From assembly GCA_004352715.1 (NCBI GenBank), contig SCFE01000003.1:3084259-3148258 (forward strand): a stretch of DNA of 64,000 bases, in the 5' to 3' direction. The DNA comes from Hofstenia miamia (lineage: Eukaryota > Xenacoelomorpha > Acoela). Numbering within the stretch: the first letter of the stretch is position 1; every line of letters starts with the position of its first letter. The translations under genes were made by a program, and so were the position numbers. Below the pieces are notes generated by a model that saw nothing but the letters and a program-made list of their open reading frames with translations, was not told the origin of the DNA and ran no database searches. Below are positions 22,891 through 35,205 of this stretch, in pieces.

Positions 22891-23845
22891 CAGGCAAACT
22901 CCACAATCAGGAGTGTGGACTTGAGAGGTGGCATTTTAGGATCCACACAGAACAATGGAAAATGGCACAAAAGGATAGATGACCAGAACAGGACAGCATT
23001 GAAGTGTTAGAGAAGAAGCAAGCCAGATGAGAGGGGTTACAGGAAGAGAATGTTGGAAGAATTGAGGAAGGCAGGAATGGGATTAGAAATTACAGAGCAG
23101 AGGCTTGCAGGACAAGTTTGAAAGTTACAGTGGGATGAGAGTAAAAGGAAAAAGAGAGTTGAACAGGCTAAGCAAAGGGAAGATGAAGTGATAGATGTTG
23201 AGGCAGAAGTGGCAGAAGCAACAAAACCAGTGGATGCAGAAAATGAAGCAGCAATCAAGGAAAAGATGAAGAAGAAATAGGTAAGTACATAGGTTGCCAG
23301 TTCCAAGAGGAGTTAAGAAAAGCAAGCTAGCAGTAGAGACAGCAAAAGGTCAATAAAGTGTTAGAGAGGATAGATGCTAGGAGTGTCACAGAAGTAAATA
23401 GCTTAGTGTATGCAAGAGCATGGGAAGTGCTGAAGAATGTAGGCATGGACATTAAGAAGAAAAGGCAACAAGAAGATAAGGGAGACAGAAGGCCAGCATG
23501 GGAAAGAAGAATTGAGAATAAAGTGGCAAAAATTAGGCAGCAAATAGGGAAGTCAGGACAAATAAGGCGGGGTAGGTAAAGGGAAGACAATAGAAACTGC
23601 AAGAGAAGAGCTAAAGCAAGCAAGAGACAATATGAAGTTTGAGACCCAAGAAGGAAGATTCTACAAAGAATTAGATGCAGGAGAAAAGAATACAGCTAGA
23701 GCAGGGGAGGATGCAGTAAGGTTCTGGGAGAATATATGGGGAAGTGAGGGACCAGAGATAGAGAGTGAGCAGATGCAGAAGGAGTTCAGACAAGAAGAAG
23801 AAGTAATCACAACTGCAAAGCTGAAGAAGGCTCTAAAGAAGATGA
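22890..23845 (+). pseudogene. Non-LTR (LINE-like) retrotransposon ORF2 remnant
   Basis: Purine-rich sequence with pieces in changing frames: VLERIDARSVTEVNSLVYARA (23355 on) and RPAWERRIENKVAKIRQQIG in one frame, then GRFYKELDAG, VRFWENIWGSEGP and ITTAKLKKALKKM from 23632. The order (a basic linker, then FWENIW, then KLKKALKKM leading into the RT palm) resembles the region just before the reverse-transcriptase domain of some invertebrate LINE-type elements. The RT core itself would fall in the N gap that follows. The assignment rests on remembered family patterns, not on a search. Confidence 0.5.
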
Positions 23846-24845
23846 NNNNNNNNNNNNNNNNNNNNNNNNNNNNNNNNNNNNNNNNNNNNNNNNNNNNNNN
23901 NNNNNNNNNNNNNNNNNNNNNNNNNNNNNNNNNNNNNNNNNNNNNNNNNNNNNNNNNNNNNNNNNNNNNNNNNNNNNNNNNNNNNNNNNNNNNNNNNNNN
24001 NNNNNNNNNNNNNNNNNNNNNNNNNNNNNNNNNNNNNNNNNNNNNNNNNNNNNNNNNNNNNNNNNNNNNNNNNNNNNNNNNNNNNNNNNNNNNNNNNNNN
24101 NNNNNNNNNNNNNNNNNNNNNNNNNNNNNNNNNNNNNNNNNNNNNNNNNNNNNNNNNNNNNNNNNNNNNNNNNNNNNNNNNNNNNNNNNNNNNNNNNNNN
24201 NNNNNNNNNNNNNNNNNNNNNNNNNNNNNNNNNNNNNNNNNNNNNNNNNNNNNNNNNNNNNNNNNNNNNNNNNNNNNNNNNNNNNNNNNNNNNNNNNNNN
24301 NNNNNNNNNNNNNNNNNNNNNNNNNNNNNNNNNNNNNNNNNNNNNNNNNNNNNNNNNNNNNNNNNNNNNNNNNNNNNNNNNNNNNNNNNNNNNNNNNNNN
24401 NNNNNNNNNNNNNNNNNNNNNNNNNNNNNNNNNNNNNNNNNNNNNNNNNNNNNNNNNNNNNNNNNNNNNNNNNNNNNNNNNNNNNNNNNNNNNNNNNNNN
24501 NNNNNNNNNNNNNNNNNNNNNNNNNNNNNNNNNNNNNNNNNNNNNNNNNNNNNNNNNNNNNNNNNNNNNNNNNNNNNNNNNNNNNNNNNNNNNNNNNNNN
24601 NNNNNNNNNNNNNNNNNNNNNNNNNNNNNNNNNNNNNNNNNNNNNNNNNNNNNNNNNNNNNNNNNNNNNNNNNNNNNNNNNNNNNNNNNNNNNNNNNNNN
24701 NNNNNNNNNNNNNNNNNNNNNNNNNNNNNNNNNNNNNNNNNNNNNNNNNNNNNNNNNNNNNNNNNNNNNNNNNNNNNNNNNNNNNNNNNNNNNNNNNNNN
24801 NNNNNNNNNNNNNNNNNNNNNNNNNNNNNNNNNNNNNNNNNNNNN
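23846..24845. other. Assembly gap (1000 N)
   Basis: Exactly 1000 Ns, so probably a default gap size. It is followed by a short (AT)n tract at 24846-24864. Confidence 0.95.
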
Positions 24846-24865
24846 ATATATATATATATATATAA

Positions 24866-27210
24866 ACATACGCAATCATTTATATCATCATCACTGGTCA
24901 GGTGTAAAAATGAATTAACGGTTAAAAAATGTTAAATTAAATTCTGGTTAAACGAAGTATGGGGTAAAAAAGTGTCCCCAATTTATAGTAGATTAAAATT
25001 GAATAGATAGATATTTACATATGAAAATTTTTTAGTTCTTTCATTCGATTTTAAGCAAAAATAAATTTTAGATACTTTGAACACAAATCTAACTATAATT
25101 TGAATATATTTTACGATTAAAGCTTTTGAACCAAGAGTTGGACGCAGATGTAAGTTTATAACCACTACCTTTCTAACCGCCACATTTTCAAGATCCTTGA
25201 CCCGGAGTTCACAATGTTTGTGCTGCTTTTAACACAACAAACATAATTTCAGACTAAACTCGACCCGCAAATTAAAAGTTTTGTTCTTAATTTCCCCGCA
25301 AATATTTCAATTAGTTGTGGCTGCAGTAAACATGCAATAGGAAAGAAAATAGCATTTAGGTTAGACGCTTAGTAATTTCATTAATTTGGTCAGGGGATAT
25401 AATGTTAATCCGTTCACTCTATAGATCTTGAATATAGAACTGCAATACTATACACATTTTAAGAAAATCAACACATCTGCTTAATTGCGATTTTGACAGA
25501 GTTCCATCATAATTTGTAAAAAGCATAAGCATGTATACAAACAAATAGCAATTTCTATCATCTAACCACAAATATAAAAATGCAAACCCTACATCTTTCC
25601 TGAAATTTAATCAATTGATGCCTTCGTATACGCTCACATTACTACAAGTAATTTTATATAGTTTTTGTCACTCATTGCTCATTGGTTGCCAGGTTAGGAT
25701 GTAGAATATATGAGTGCCTTACTTTTGAAGAAAAAGTCTCTCATACATCACATTTCATTCTCCTTGACCTAAAAAGTCGCTTCAATATTATAAATCTTTT
25801 CTTCATCATGATAACTCAAAAAACTCTTGAACATCCTCTTTCTAAACTGTGAGCATGTACTAATGAACTCCAGCTACTATATACAATCAAATACATGGTT
25901 CAATTTCAGGTCTATCTACTTGCTTCTAAGGAATGTTTGTACAGTTCTAAATTTTGACGAGTCCTAAAAAATTTCATCCATAAAAATCATAAAAGGAATT
26001 AAATTGTTTCACAAATAATTAGTATGAATAATGTTTCAAGATGGTTCTCTTAGGGAACTTCTCTGGGCACATGGAAATTTTTTTATTGGAAATTGAATTC
26101 CAAAATTTGCTTGATGGACCAAACTGCACCTCATCTTTCTAATAGCTAGTAGAACTTTGAACATTCAAAATTTCTTCTTTTAGTCGCCAACTATTGCATC
26201 AATGTTTTCTACAATATTGAGAAATCTCATCTATATTTAAGGTTTCAATATAATTCTCAATGTTATCTAGCCCCTTTCTTAGATAAATTTAATTCAAATT
26301 CCTTACAGTAAAAATTTTGCAATAGCTTTTTCCGCAGATTGTCTTCTTGAAATAGCAGCTAAAATACGCAAACACCGTAGCATACAAAAACTAAATATAT
26401 GTATTTTTTGGATACTAGCAAAATTAATATTAATATAATGTTCATAAGATTTACATTGATTCCAAAAATCAAGACCTACTATAAAGTAGGCCTTGCAAAA
26501 TGAATTCCTGCATGTCCTTATGTATGACTTGTGTGTATATTAATTATGCATTGAATCTTGGGAAATAAGATTTACAAACCTTATGTAATTGAAGCACTGT
26601 ATTACGTAATCTGTTTAAATAGGAGATTAGTATGATTCAATGTGCAGTAATTATTTGCTCACTGATTACGAAATCGCTGACACGATAAATAGATAGGAAT
26701 AATTATTCGGCACCACATTGCGCGCGAGTTAAATTAACCAATGTGTCGAGAGGAAAAAGCAGGGTTGCACGCAGTTTTTCTGACTTGAATTCCACTTGTG
26801 ATTAAATGGATTGGCTAAATAACTATAATCAATGAGGTGGATATCAGGCCCGTAGCATATATGGTAGTCAGATAGTTAGTGACTACCATAAACATTAATA
26901 AAAAATGATTCAATTTCCATTTCTATATCCTCACATAATTGATTATTCTATAGATGTATATAAAAACTAAAGTTTATAGTGAAAATTAATCGGCTTACTG
27001 AAAATTTATAAAAATTCTAATGTACATGCAATTTTGTTTAAGAGCACACCAAATGTTTAATTTAAAGGCAATGTGAACTTCACATTTCTGATCACTGATT
27101 GACCATTTGTACGCCATATGCGGCAAAATTGTGAACTTAAAATGCCTAGTACCCGCATATATATATTTATAATAGCATAAGCTCTTTCTACAAACTTGTT
27201 GTTTCTAAAC
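24866..27210. other. Non-coding AT-rich stretch
   Basis: No gene, splice-supported exon or repeat structure that I can support. All frames are short. Confidence 0.55.
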
Positions 27211-27290
27211 CAGTGTTGCATGTGGAAGTGGAAATTTCCATTCCATTTTTAATGGAAATGCAATTTCAACAAAGACATGCTCAAAGTTAT
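27211..27290 (+). repeat. Dispersed repeat family W, copy 1
   Basis: Begins CAGTGTTGCATGTGGAA and continues with GGAAATTTCCATTCC and TTAATGGAAATG. Related copies lie at 40200-40332 (inverted), 44027-44175 and 56875-56980. The CAG start and the inverted GGAAAT/ATTTCC content suggest the end of a non-autonomous DNA transposon, possibly hAT-like. Confidence 0.55.
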
Positions 27291-28247
27291 TAAAGTTGTT
27301 CAAAACACCTTAAAATTTTTAAATATATGTACATTATTGAATAACAGTCCGCAAAATGTGTCTGAATCATACAACGATCAATTTTTTATAATATTTAAAT
27401 TACATTAGTTAATTAATGGCATCAATAAACTATAGTACAGCAATTCTTGCTTTTATGCGTTAATATGGAAATTGTCGACCATTATTTCTGTAGAAAAAAT
27501 AATTGAGATATTTTTTATGAAAAAGTTTCATTTAGAATTTTATTATAGTGCTTGTCTATCTAGATCATTAGCGAATTTTCACTCTTAAAATGTATTTGCA
27601 AAGCTTGTAACCCACCACTGTCTAGTCTTTAAGGCTAAGCGCGCACTGTTGATTATTTAATTTAACAACCAAAATAATTTACAAATTAAATAGTTTATCA
27701 AAATTTTGTCAAACTCGCACTAGTGATTTTTAATCTGCTCAATCGCTCATTTTAGAATTTTCATAACGGACATAACATGTCTTACGGCAATAATTGAATT
27801 ACCAAAAAGTGGTTTGAACAACTACTGGAATTATTAGGACAAGAATAACATTATGCACATACAAATTTTCGTAAAGAAATTTTTCAGTCTCATCGATTGG
27901 AGCCGTGTAGTGTCATAGTAACAAGTTGCGTCACTGAGGTGAGTGCTACAGCACCGGGCAATATAATTTTTTATTCTCCAAAAATAGATATAAAACTTAA
28001 TATTAGCAATTGTAAACAATTTTGGAGCCACAAGTTTGGAACTTAGAGCCTCTTGGGCGTAACATATCAAAATAACAATGTAATTATATAAACATTAGCA
28101 AAAAATTGACAACCCAATATCAGAAAAAAATACTTAATAAATAATTTTAGACTATTTGGGAGGCCCAAAAGTAATGCAGGTACAAAATATTAAGTTAGAA
28201 GTATATAGGTACACCAAAGAGGGCCCCGAATTAACAACCCAAATCAG
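27291..28247. other. Non-coding AT-rich stretch
   Basis: Nothing supportable is seen between the W repeat and the hAT transposon. Confidence 0.55.
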
Positions 28248-28289
28248 GTCCCAAATAGGGCCCTGCGAGGCCTCGAATTTTCGAGTCTC

Positions 28290-28372
28290 TCCAGTCGAGT
28301 CGAGTCGAGTCAGCCAAATTCGAGTCGTCGAGTCGACTCGAAACTCGAGTCGGGTCACGTCAACTAGAGGCA
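28290..28372 (+). repeat. 5' subterminal CGAGT array of the hAT element
   Basis: Repeated CGAGT/GACTC units such as GTCGAGTCGAGTCGAGTC and TCGTCGAGTCGACTCG. Short subterminal repeats of this kind are known transposase-binding sites in hAT elements such as Ac. Binding here is inference. Confidence 0.7.
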
Positions 28373-28533
28373 CGAATCGGGTAAAAACAGTTTTAACCAA
28401 AAAAGGAACATGCAATTTATTGAGATGCTTAGAGCGTTTTTAAAATGCGTAGGGTGCTATCTGATTTGTTGATTTCGCGGCAAATTTTTCGGAAAACAAA
28501 AATCGCGGGAAAATTCGAGTAATCCATTTCATT

Positions 28534-30194
28534 ATGTCGCTAATTCACACTGCATTTTCGTTGAATCACGGCCACCATATTTGCAACACTTGCAAGACGT
28601 CTTTGAAGCAACAAAAGACATCATCAACGACGCAGCTTTGGACCCACCTCCGACGTGCACACCCACGGATCTACTCAGATCTTGACGCCCAAAGACGACA
28701 GAAGAACACGGCCACAGTCAAGTCCCCTGCGGCGATTCATCCTCAGAAGCGTAAGGCCCCTGATGTGGAGGAAGACGGAGGTATAACGCGCCATTTCAAG
28801 AAGCCCTGTACAGACGTCGACAAAAAACGGTAAGTCCCAGTTCCAACCCTAACATGTATCAAACAGAAACTTACAGCCATATTCAATTTCAAGTCAAAAA
28901 TCAACTATTTTATTAATATTAATGCTGTGGTAATTCGTACATGTATTATTTTTGCTTGCATCAATTTGAATATAATTTTTTTATTCATCACAATTGACAC
29001 AATTCTATAGAAAAGTTATAACTAACGCCCTCCATCCACCCACATAGCGTAGTTCACTAAATTCCTTAATCCATTAAGGTTCTAGATGCAGAAAACGGAC
29101 TTATTTGTGCTTCTGTTTAGTTTCGATCAAGCGGTTTTGGAGTTTATCGCGCGGGATGGACGAGCTTTTGAGCTGGCCGCCGGGGACGGCTTCAGGAAGT
29201 TGGTGTCAGAACTTACGAATACCACATACGCACCGCCACATCCGACAACACTCTCGCGCCGCCTGGACAGCTTGAGCATGGAGGCGAGGACTCGACTGAG
29301 AGCTGCTGTTGATCGCCGTTCCAGCCCCTCTTACGCGCTAACCTTTGACGACTATAAGGCAAAGAATGGAGAGAACTTTCTTGTTGTTGTCGTCCACTAC
29401 CTGTCTAACAATGGCAGCCAGCTCTCCACAAATCTGCTCGACGCGTTTGCTTTCACGGAACATCCCAACAACGCGAGTCATGGTGCCGAGGACACTGCAG
29501 TTCTTGTACGCCAGTGCCTAGCCAGCTACAACTTGGATGTTGAGAAGTGCATTGCGGCTACTACTGACACTACTGCTACGATGCCCTGCTGCGTCTCCAA
29601 GAAGCTGGGAATACGTTGGCAACCCTGCTTTGGTCACATCCTCCAGTTGGCTGTCAACGTCGCCATGGATGAGCAGATGATGCTAAAGAACCTGCTGAAG
29701 TCGGCGCACCGAATGGCAACATTCTTCCACTGTTCATCTATAGGAGACCGACTTCTGCGGAAGTATCAGACTCAGAATGACTTGGCTCCCTCTCGCCCGC
29801 CGGTCGACGTAAAGACCCGATGGAACTCAACACTCGCGCTACTGGAATGGCTTCTAGTGAATCAGATGGCAGTGCAACTGGCCCTGGCAGAGAGTCAATC
29901 GTCGGCTGCCCGTGCTCCTCCACCAATGATTGCTGACACACAGATGAGACTGCTTGAACCTGCTGTCGCCATACTTCGACCTATCGCAGACGCCACAGAA
30001 GCTCTCTCACAGGAGAATGTACCAACCGTCAGTATCGCGCTCCCTACAATGATGGTGATGCTACGTGAGGTGGAAGACGCTGCAGCATCTGGTGTGAAGA
30101 CCTTTCGGTAATTTTTCTGTTCATTATTGCAAATTTTTATGTGCAAACAAATTTTTTTCTGTGCTGGAGGTATTTTTTGTAGGACTCCTTTTCT

Positions 30195-30230
<36 letters not shown>

Positions 30231-30841
30231 GAGAGAGAGAGAGTTAACAACGATAAATATAATAATACCTGTTTTCTAGGGATTGTCTGGTTCAGCAGCT
30301 GAAGAAGCGTATCAACTTTCGCGACCCATTCCTATGTGCCGCCGTTGCACTTGATCCACGCTTTAAGACAAGTTTGATTCCAGACGATCTTCTGCCTGAA
30401 ATCGTCGAAGTCCTTGAGGAACATCTCGATCTCCCAGTGGAGAAAGACCCCCCTGCTGTTTCATCAATCCAGCAACCGCCACCGCCAGCAAAATCATCAC
30501 TACTGGCGCGTGCGTGTCTCTCTGCAGCCAGCCAGCATATTTCTGCAAGCAAGCCAACGTCCAACGACAAGAGAGCGGCTCTAATCAGCGAGCTGGAGAT
30601 GTTCTCCCAACAACCTCTTCAGCCAGAGTCCGTTCAGCCACTGATGTACTGGGCTGAGACAAGCAGTTTCCCGAATTTAAAGAAGTGTCGAGGGCTGTTT
30701 GCTACCCAGGCGACGAATACTAGCAGCGAGAGAACGAACTCTGTTGCCACATTTGTGATCAATGACCTCCGTCATTCTCTCTCTGGCGCCAGTGCCGAGA
30801 AACTTATATTTGCAAAACGGAATTCAAGCTTTATATTTTGA
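28534..30841 (+). CDS. hAT transposase, three exons (614 aa)
   Basis: I infer exons 28534-28829, 29121-30107 and 30280-30841. Both introns are GT-AG with in-frame joins (CG|GTAAGT ... TTTAG|T and CG|GTAATT ... TCTAG|G), giving 614 codons plus stop. Exon 1 has a BED-type zinc finger C17-x2-C20 ... H38-x4-H43. The catalytic core shows TFDDYK (D175/D176), TTDTTATM (D248), CFGH (C268/H271) and RW at 332-333. The C-terminal hAT dimerisation region has ATQATNTSSERTNS with E578 and ends LIFAKRN. Spacing and length closely resemble the well-studied Hermes transposase (612 aa; D180, D248, E572). It would cut and paste the element via the inverted repeats. No stop or frameshift is seen. Confidence 0.9.
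30198..30245. repeat. Microsatellite (TA)n(GA)n in transposase intron 2
   Basis: A TA run of about 28 bp is followed by a GA run within the second intron. Its length is probably variable. Confidence 0.9.
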
Positions 30842-30978
30842 TTTGTATTTTTATATTTTGTTGTTATCTAATAATGGTTGCAACACTGTGCGCGGCGCGA
30901 AAACAATAATAATTCCGGACGTAAAAAATTCTATATTATTTTACTTGATTCAATCTGACTCGCCTGTCAGCTACTTGG

Positions 30979-31060
30979 GACTGCTCGACTCGAGATTCGA
31001 CTCGACTCGCGAGTTGACTCTCTGATTCGACTCGACTCGAACCTGAGTTTACCCGACTCG
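30979..31060 (-). repeat. 3' subterminal GACTC array of the hAT element
   Basis: Repeated ACTCG/CGACT units (GCTCGACTCGAGATTCGACT and following) mirror the array at the other end in inverted orientation. Confidence 0.7.
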
Positions 31061-31338
31061 CAGGGCCCTAGTCCCAAATTTACCATGACGTCACTGATAG
31101 TAACATAAAAAATATCTGTTTTTGCATCTTCAAAAATTTGATTATACACGTACATTTATTCTAAGCATTGTCAAATGTTGCATATACTTACATATATTAT
31201 GTTCACACATGAACAAAATAGTATTAATTAACAAAATTCTAAATATGAGCATTAAATATCAGGCAGAAAAACAGTTGTTTAAAGTAAAATAAAAGCTCTG
31301 GAATTTAATACATGTATTGAGCTAAATAACAGAATGAT

Positions 31339-32285
31339 AGTAGTAATAAACCGAGTCCACCTTGTGGCACAAATTGACCTTTGACCCTGGAGGGCATGGA
31401 TATGATGTAATTGTGTACTTTGGCCGTCTGTGTACTCTGACGTCATTGGGATATGTTCTTTTGACAAACACATTTGTTTGCAGTCTATTGTTTAAAATTT
31501 AACCAATTTTTTTATACATAGAAGTTGAGGAATTTTCGAAAATCCCATGAGATTAGAATTGTTGCAATCTATTGTTCAAAATTTAACAATTTTTCTATCG
31601 AAATTCTATATGCAAAAAATTACGCTTTTAGGAATTATATTTTATTTCTATTTTTTCGGTAAAAGTTGTAACTAACAATTAATTTCAAGCAAAAACATTT
31701 TTAACATTGAGAAAAATACTTGTTTTCACAGACAACACGTATGTCAATTGCAAAATAAAAACTTTTTTAAAACTCGAATCGATAAACATTTTCAAGTAAA
31801 AATAATTTTTAAAGCATAAATACCTGCTTCCACAGATGCATTCTCTCACCATACAGAGAAAACGAACATTTATAAATAATAACTGTATTTACAAAGAAAA
31901 TATAAAAGGCACTACTAAATGAAAAAGTTCATATAACGAATTTCATCTACAGTTCAATGAACAATGATCATATTCGTCAATCGTCAAACCTTCATGTTGG
32001 GATGGGAATGGTGTAGGTATCATACGCAATGTGCACGTTATGAATTTCACACAGTAGTATCTAAATTAATGATAAATAAACAAGTCAAATGAGATGATAG
32101 ATCACCGTATAAAACACATTACTATTAAAAGTTCAAACAAATTCAATTAAAAATGTGCATTAACAAACAAACGACGTTTTTTATAATAAAGTATAGACGG
32201 CCAAAGTACACAATTACATCATATCCATGCTCTCCAGGGTCAAAGGTCAATTTGTGCCACGGGATGAACTCGGTTTATTACTACT
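31339..32285. mobile_element. Non-coding element with 91-bp terminal inverted repeats
   Basis: The segment 31339-31429 (AGTAGTAATAAACCGAGT ... TTTGGCCGTCT) is repeated in inverted orientation at 32195-32285 with only a few differences. Between them lie about 765 bp of AT-rich DNA without a frame, so this is a non-autonomous (MITE or foldback type) element. Sequence just inside the left repeat (31432-31498, with CTGACGTCATTGGGAT) also occurs inverted at 7131-7195. The superfamily and target duplication could not be settled. Confidence 0.75.
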
Positions 32286-33004
32286 CTTGATTCTTCTTTC
32301 TAACTCAATTAGTTCAGTCCAATTTTCAAAAAAACTCCTTTTCATAAAGCTATTGCCATATTTCTTTAAACTGCTTGTAAGAATAATCTTTTATCTATAA
32401 ATTATAATTCGCCGCTGTTTCTGAATGAAGCAATGCCTCTCATCGTTACAAACTGTTCAATTCATTAATTGCAGTGCCCGCACGTCCATTAGAAATGCTT
32501 TGTTCTATTTTATGTGTCAAAAATTTAATCAACGCAAAAATATATCACGAAGGAATTTTTCAATTTCTGTGATAATTAAATTGCTAGTGGCTTTAATGTA
32601 AAGAAAACTCTGTGTTGTATTTTGGAAACTAAATAGTTTCGTATTTACGTAAATTTAAAATCACTATTGCGCGCAGCGCAAACGATACAACTTTTGTTGC
32701 GAAACCAATTAAAATAAGAAAACACATTGGAGGAATTCAAATTATTTCAAAATTATCATATCACATTGCTCGCTATAAATGCCTTAGCAATGAAAGTTGT
32801 ATCATTTGCACCCTACATAAGAATTGATAAAAGATACTCAGACATCTCTAGAATTCGCTTAAGAAGTTGAAACACTCTCAAGTGTTGCTTGAGCAAGCTG
32901 TCAAGATACATTAATCTCGGAAATGACAAGAATAAATCACATGGAATGCAAAGATCAACTACTCAATCAAAGGTGACCGTTTGTTGATAACAAAATAGAG
33001 CACC
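32286..33004. other. Non-coding stretch
   Basis: No gene or repeat is supported. It may contain upstream regulatory DNA of the gene that seems to start near 33035. Confidence 0.45.
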
Positions 33005-33060
33005 TATAAAAGAAAATGTTATGTCCGAGGAGAAACAGAGAGAAGAGAGTTGAGGTAAGC
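33005..33060 (+). promoter_or_regulatory. Putative TATA promoter, short first exon and splice donor
   Basis: A strong TATA box, TATAAAAG, lies at 33005-33012. About 30 bp downstream is a purine-rich segment (AGAGAGAAGAGAGTTGAG) that runs into a consensus splice donor GAG|GTAAGC at 33054/33055. This is the layout of a short non-coding first exon (about 33035-33054). The next plus-strand frame preceded by an acceptor-like site is the secreted protein at 35206, with a pyrimidine-rich tract ending TTTTTTAAG at about 35193. The link between them is inference. Confidence 0.4.
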
Positions 33061-33914
33061 AGTAGGCTATGCCGGTATAAGTTTTGCTTGAGTTAGACAG
33101 AATTAAGCTCTTTTATTATTTTCAATAACTTTGTGCTTTATATATACACTTTATTAAAAATTTAGTTTAAATCTAGTTATATTAATGTAACATTTATTAA
33201 TAGTCTGTAATTAGATTATCGTTATGCATTAATCTATTAAGTTCTAACTTTAAATTATAGTAGTGAAAGTTAAAGTATTAAATTTAGATAAAAACCAATT
33301 GCTTTTCTCAAAATAATGCTTATCTTTTAAACTTAGAGGATAAAATAAAACCAATTAATATCCAAATTTACCTGTAAATTATTGACTTGCATTTAAAAAT
33401 ATAAACTATTCGCTCTAGTAAAAGTTAACCAAGTCGGGTTAATCAAGAATTACATAATTCATAACAAGGTTACAAATTTTTCTAACATTTCAATTACTTC
33501 AAAGCCTGGATCGATCTGTGACATCTAACTTTCGGTAACAATTCTGATTCCAACCATGTATGTGCATATATGAACTCTTTTAATATTTATTGACACTGCA
33601 GTTAATATAATTATCTACAAAAAGTTTATGATGCATATGAGTTTACTGCATAAATATTTTCATATATTGTCGCCATTCATATATAGCTTTAAGTTATCAC
33701 ATTTTATTTCGATTTTGAACAGCACTGGAACTGAAATTAATTGAAATAATTACTGGGTATGAAATTGAAAGGGCCAAGATCAAATGTATTACAAAATTCT
33801 ATTGTTTACCCCAGTAGTTTCAAACAAACATAGTATTTCACGTGCCTGAACTGAATTGCAATTTCTGTTCTCATCAGAGTCAATGTGATGAACCACTATA
33901 GTAGGATTTTAGAC

Positions 33915-34045
33915 ACCAATCCGTCCCATGGGACTGGGTCTAAATATTTCAGTGCACTGGAGCTAACATGGTACTGAGACCAAAATTGATGAATTCTGCT
34001 CATAATTGTTAAAATTTTGATCAAAATAAAAGTTATACGGTGGTA
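33915..34045 (+). repeat. Dispersed repeat family V, copy 1
   Basis: Contains TGGGACTGGGTCTAAATATT, GAGACCAAAATTGATGAATT and ATTTTGATCAAAAT, shared in part with 47368-47545 and, inverted, with 56982-57200. Confidence 0.5.
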
Positions 34046-34065
34046 TCAACCCATGTAGCTAGCAC

Positions 34066-34205
34066 CTGTGGTCTACTGGTAGGGAATAAGTGGAATGGGC
34101 GACCACCAGTTCCCGCCAGTGGACCACTGCTGGGGAAGCCGTGGCAGGAGAACAATTGTAGCCACTCATATCCACCAATGGACCATTGGTAGACCACTAA
34201 TGATA
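34066..34205. repeat. Small palindromic repeat
   Basis: About 140 bp bounded by TGTGGTCTACTGGTAG and the inverted CCATTGGTAGACCACTA, with internal palindromes CCAATGGACCATTGG and CCAGTGGACCACTGCTGG. It looks like a very short inverted-repeat element and is unusually GC-rich for the neighbourhood. Confidence 0.5.
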
Positions 34206-35193
34206 TCTGATTTACTTTTAATCATAAATAATATATGAGCTAATGCTTGCAAGTAAAATATTATTCATTATTAGGTTTCTTAGATCTCATAAATATATAA
34301 AATTCATTGTGAAGAGCTTTTTTGCAATTTTCTGTTTGCAAAAATTAAAATATATATGTGCAGAATGAAATTTCAAAATAATTTATTCACGATTATTCGC
34401 GGACCTTGAAATTAATGTCTATCTGAGTACTTAAAATTGGGCGAAAGTTATTTTTAATTATTAGAAAAAATCATGTTTAAAAATTGCAATTTCTTTGAAA
34501 TTGAAAATTAAATTAATATCTGCATTTTTGTATGCTAGTTGTTATTGCTTATAATAAAAAATTCTTAATAAATTCCATTGCAAAATTAAAATCAATTTAA
34601 ATGGTGATCTTGCTAGAGATTCATTCAACCCCTGTTGGACTTGAAGGAAATGAAACTGATAGGATTAAAATTTTGGGCCCCAGAAGCTTACCACTACCTT
34701 TAAGATATTGCTATATTGCTGAAATCGTTCTTGTGAAACAAATGGAACATTGTTGTACGGGTTGTGGAAATGTAAGAAAGTCGCATTTCCGTATGGAAGT
34801 TTTCCTTATCAAGCATGTCTTCAAGATAATTAATTATTGAAATAAATACAGAGCAAGATATTTTAGATCATCTGTGATTAGATAAAAAGTGTTTGCAACT
34901 GTTTATATGTTATATAATTGAATTGTTATCTGTAATTCTTAATGATCGAGTTTGTTTTATTATATCAACCTCACTGGTAACTAAATTATACCAAAAATAG
35001 TATCTAATCTAATTAAGTTCAAATTTGTACTGTATTAGCATACTATTACCAATATTTAGAACATGGTTTTCTATAAAATTATGCTTAAAATTTGCAATGT
35101 AAAAATTTACTATTTATAATAATTGTAATTTTAAATTTGAAACTACTGTTATTCTTGAGATAATTTTACGATTTTAATTTATATATTTTTTAA
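34206..35193. other. Non-coding stretch, possible intron
   Basis: AT-rich with no supported gene. If the promoter at 33005 belongs to the gene at 35206, this is its intron. The 79-codon frame at 34601-34840 has no feature that would support it. Confidence 0.4.
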
Positions 35194-35205
35194 GTTAACG
35201 GTTGC

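Larger units (their letters stand above)
28256..31070 (+). mobile_element. Complete autonomous-type hAT DNA transposon
   Basis: A 2815-bp element with perfect 14-bp terminal inverted repeats: TAGGGCCCTGCGAG at 28256-28269 and its reverse complement at 31057-31070. The 8-bp sequence GTCCCAAA is repeated exactly on each side (28248-28255 and 31071-31078), the hallmark target duplication of hAT elements. Both ends have subterminal arrays of the pentamer CGAGT/ACTCG. It encodes one spliced transposase. The exact target duplication and open frame point to a fairly recent, perhaps still competent, insertion. Confidence 0.95.

Noticed and set aside
28290-28372. CRISPR-like or satellite array
   Set aside because: The short CGAGT repeats have no regular spacers and mirror an array at the other end of the hAT element, so they are subterminal transposon repeats.
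29086-29120. ATG at 29086 as the transposase start
   Set aside because: The sequence up to 29120 ends in a pyrimidine tract and TTTAG; splicing from 28829 to 29121 joins the BED-finger exon in frame and gives the expected hAT length.
34601-34840. 79-codon frame as a small gene
   Set aside because: No domain, signal, conserved start context or splice support; it is expected by chance in a window of this size.
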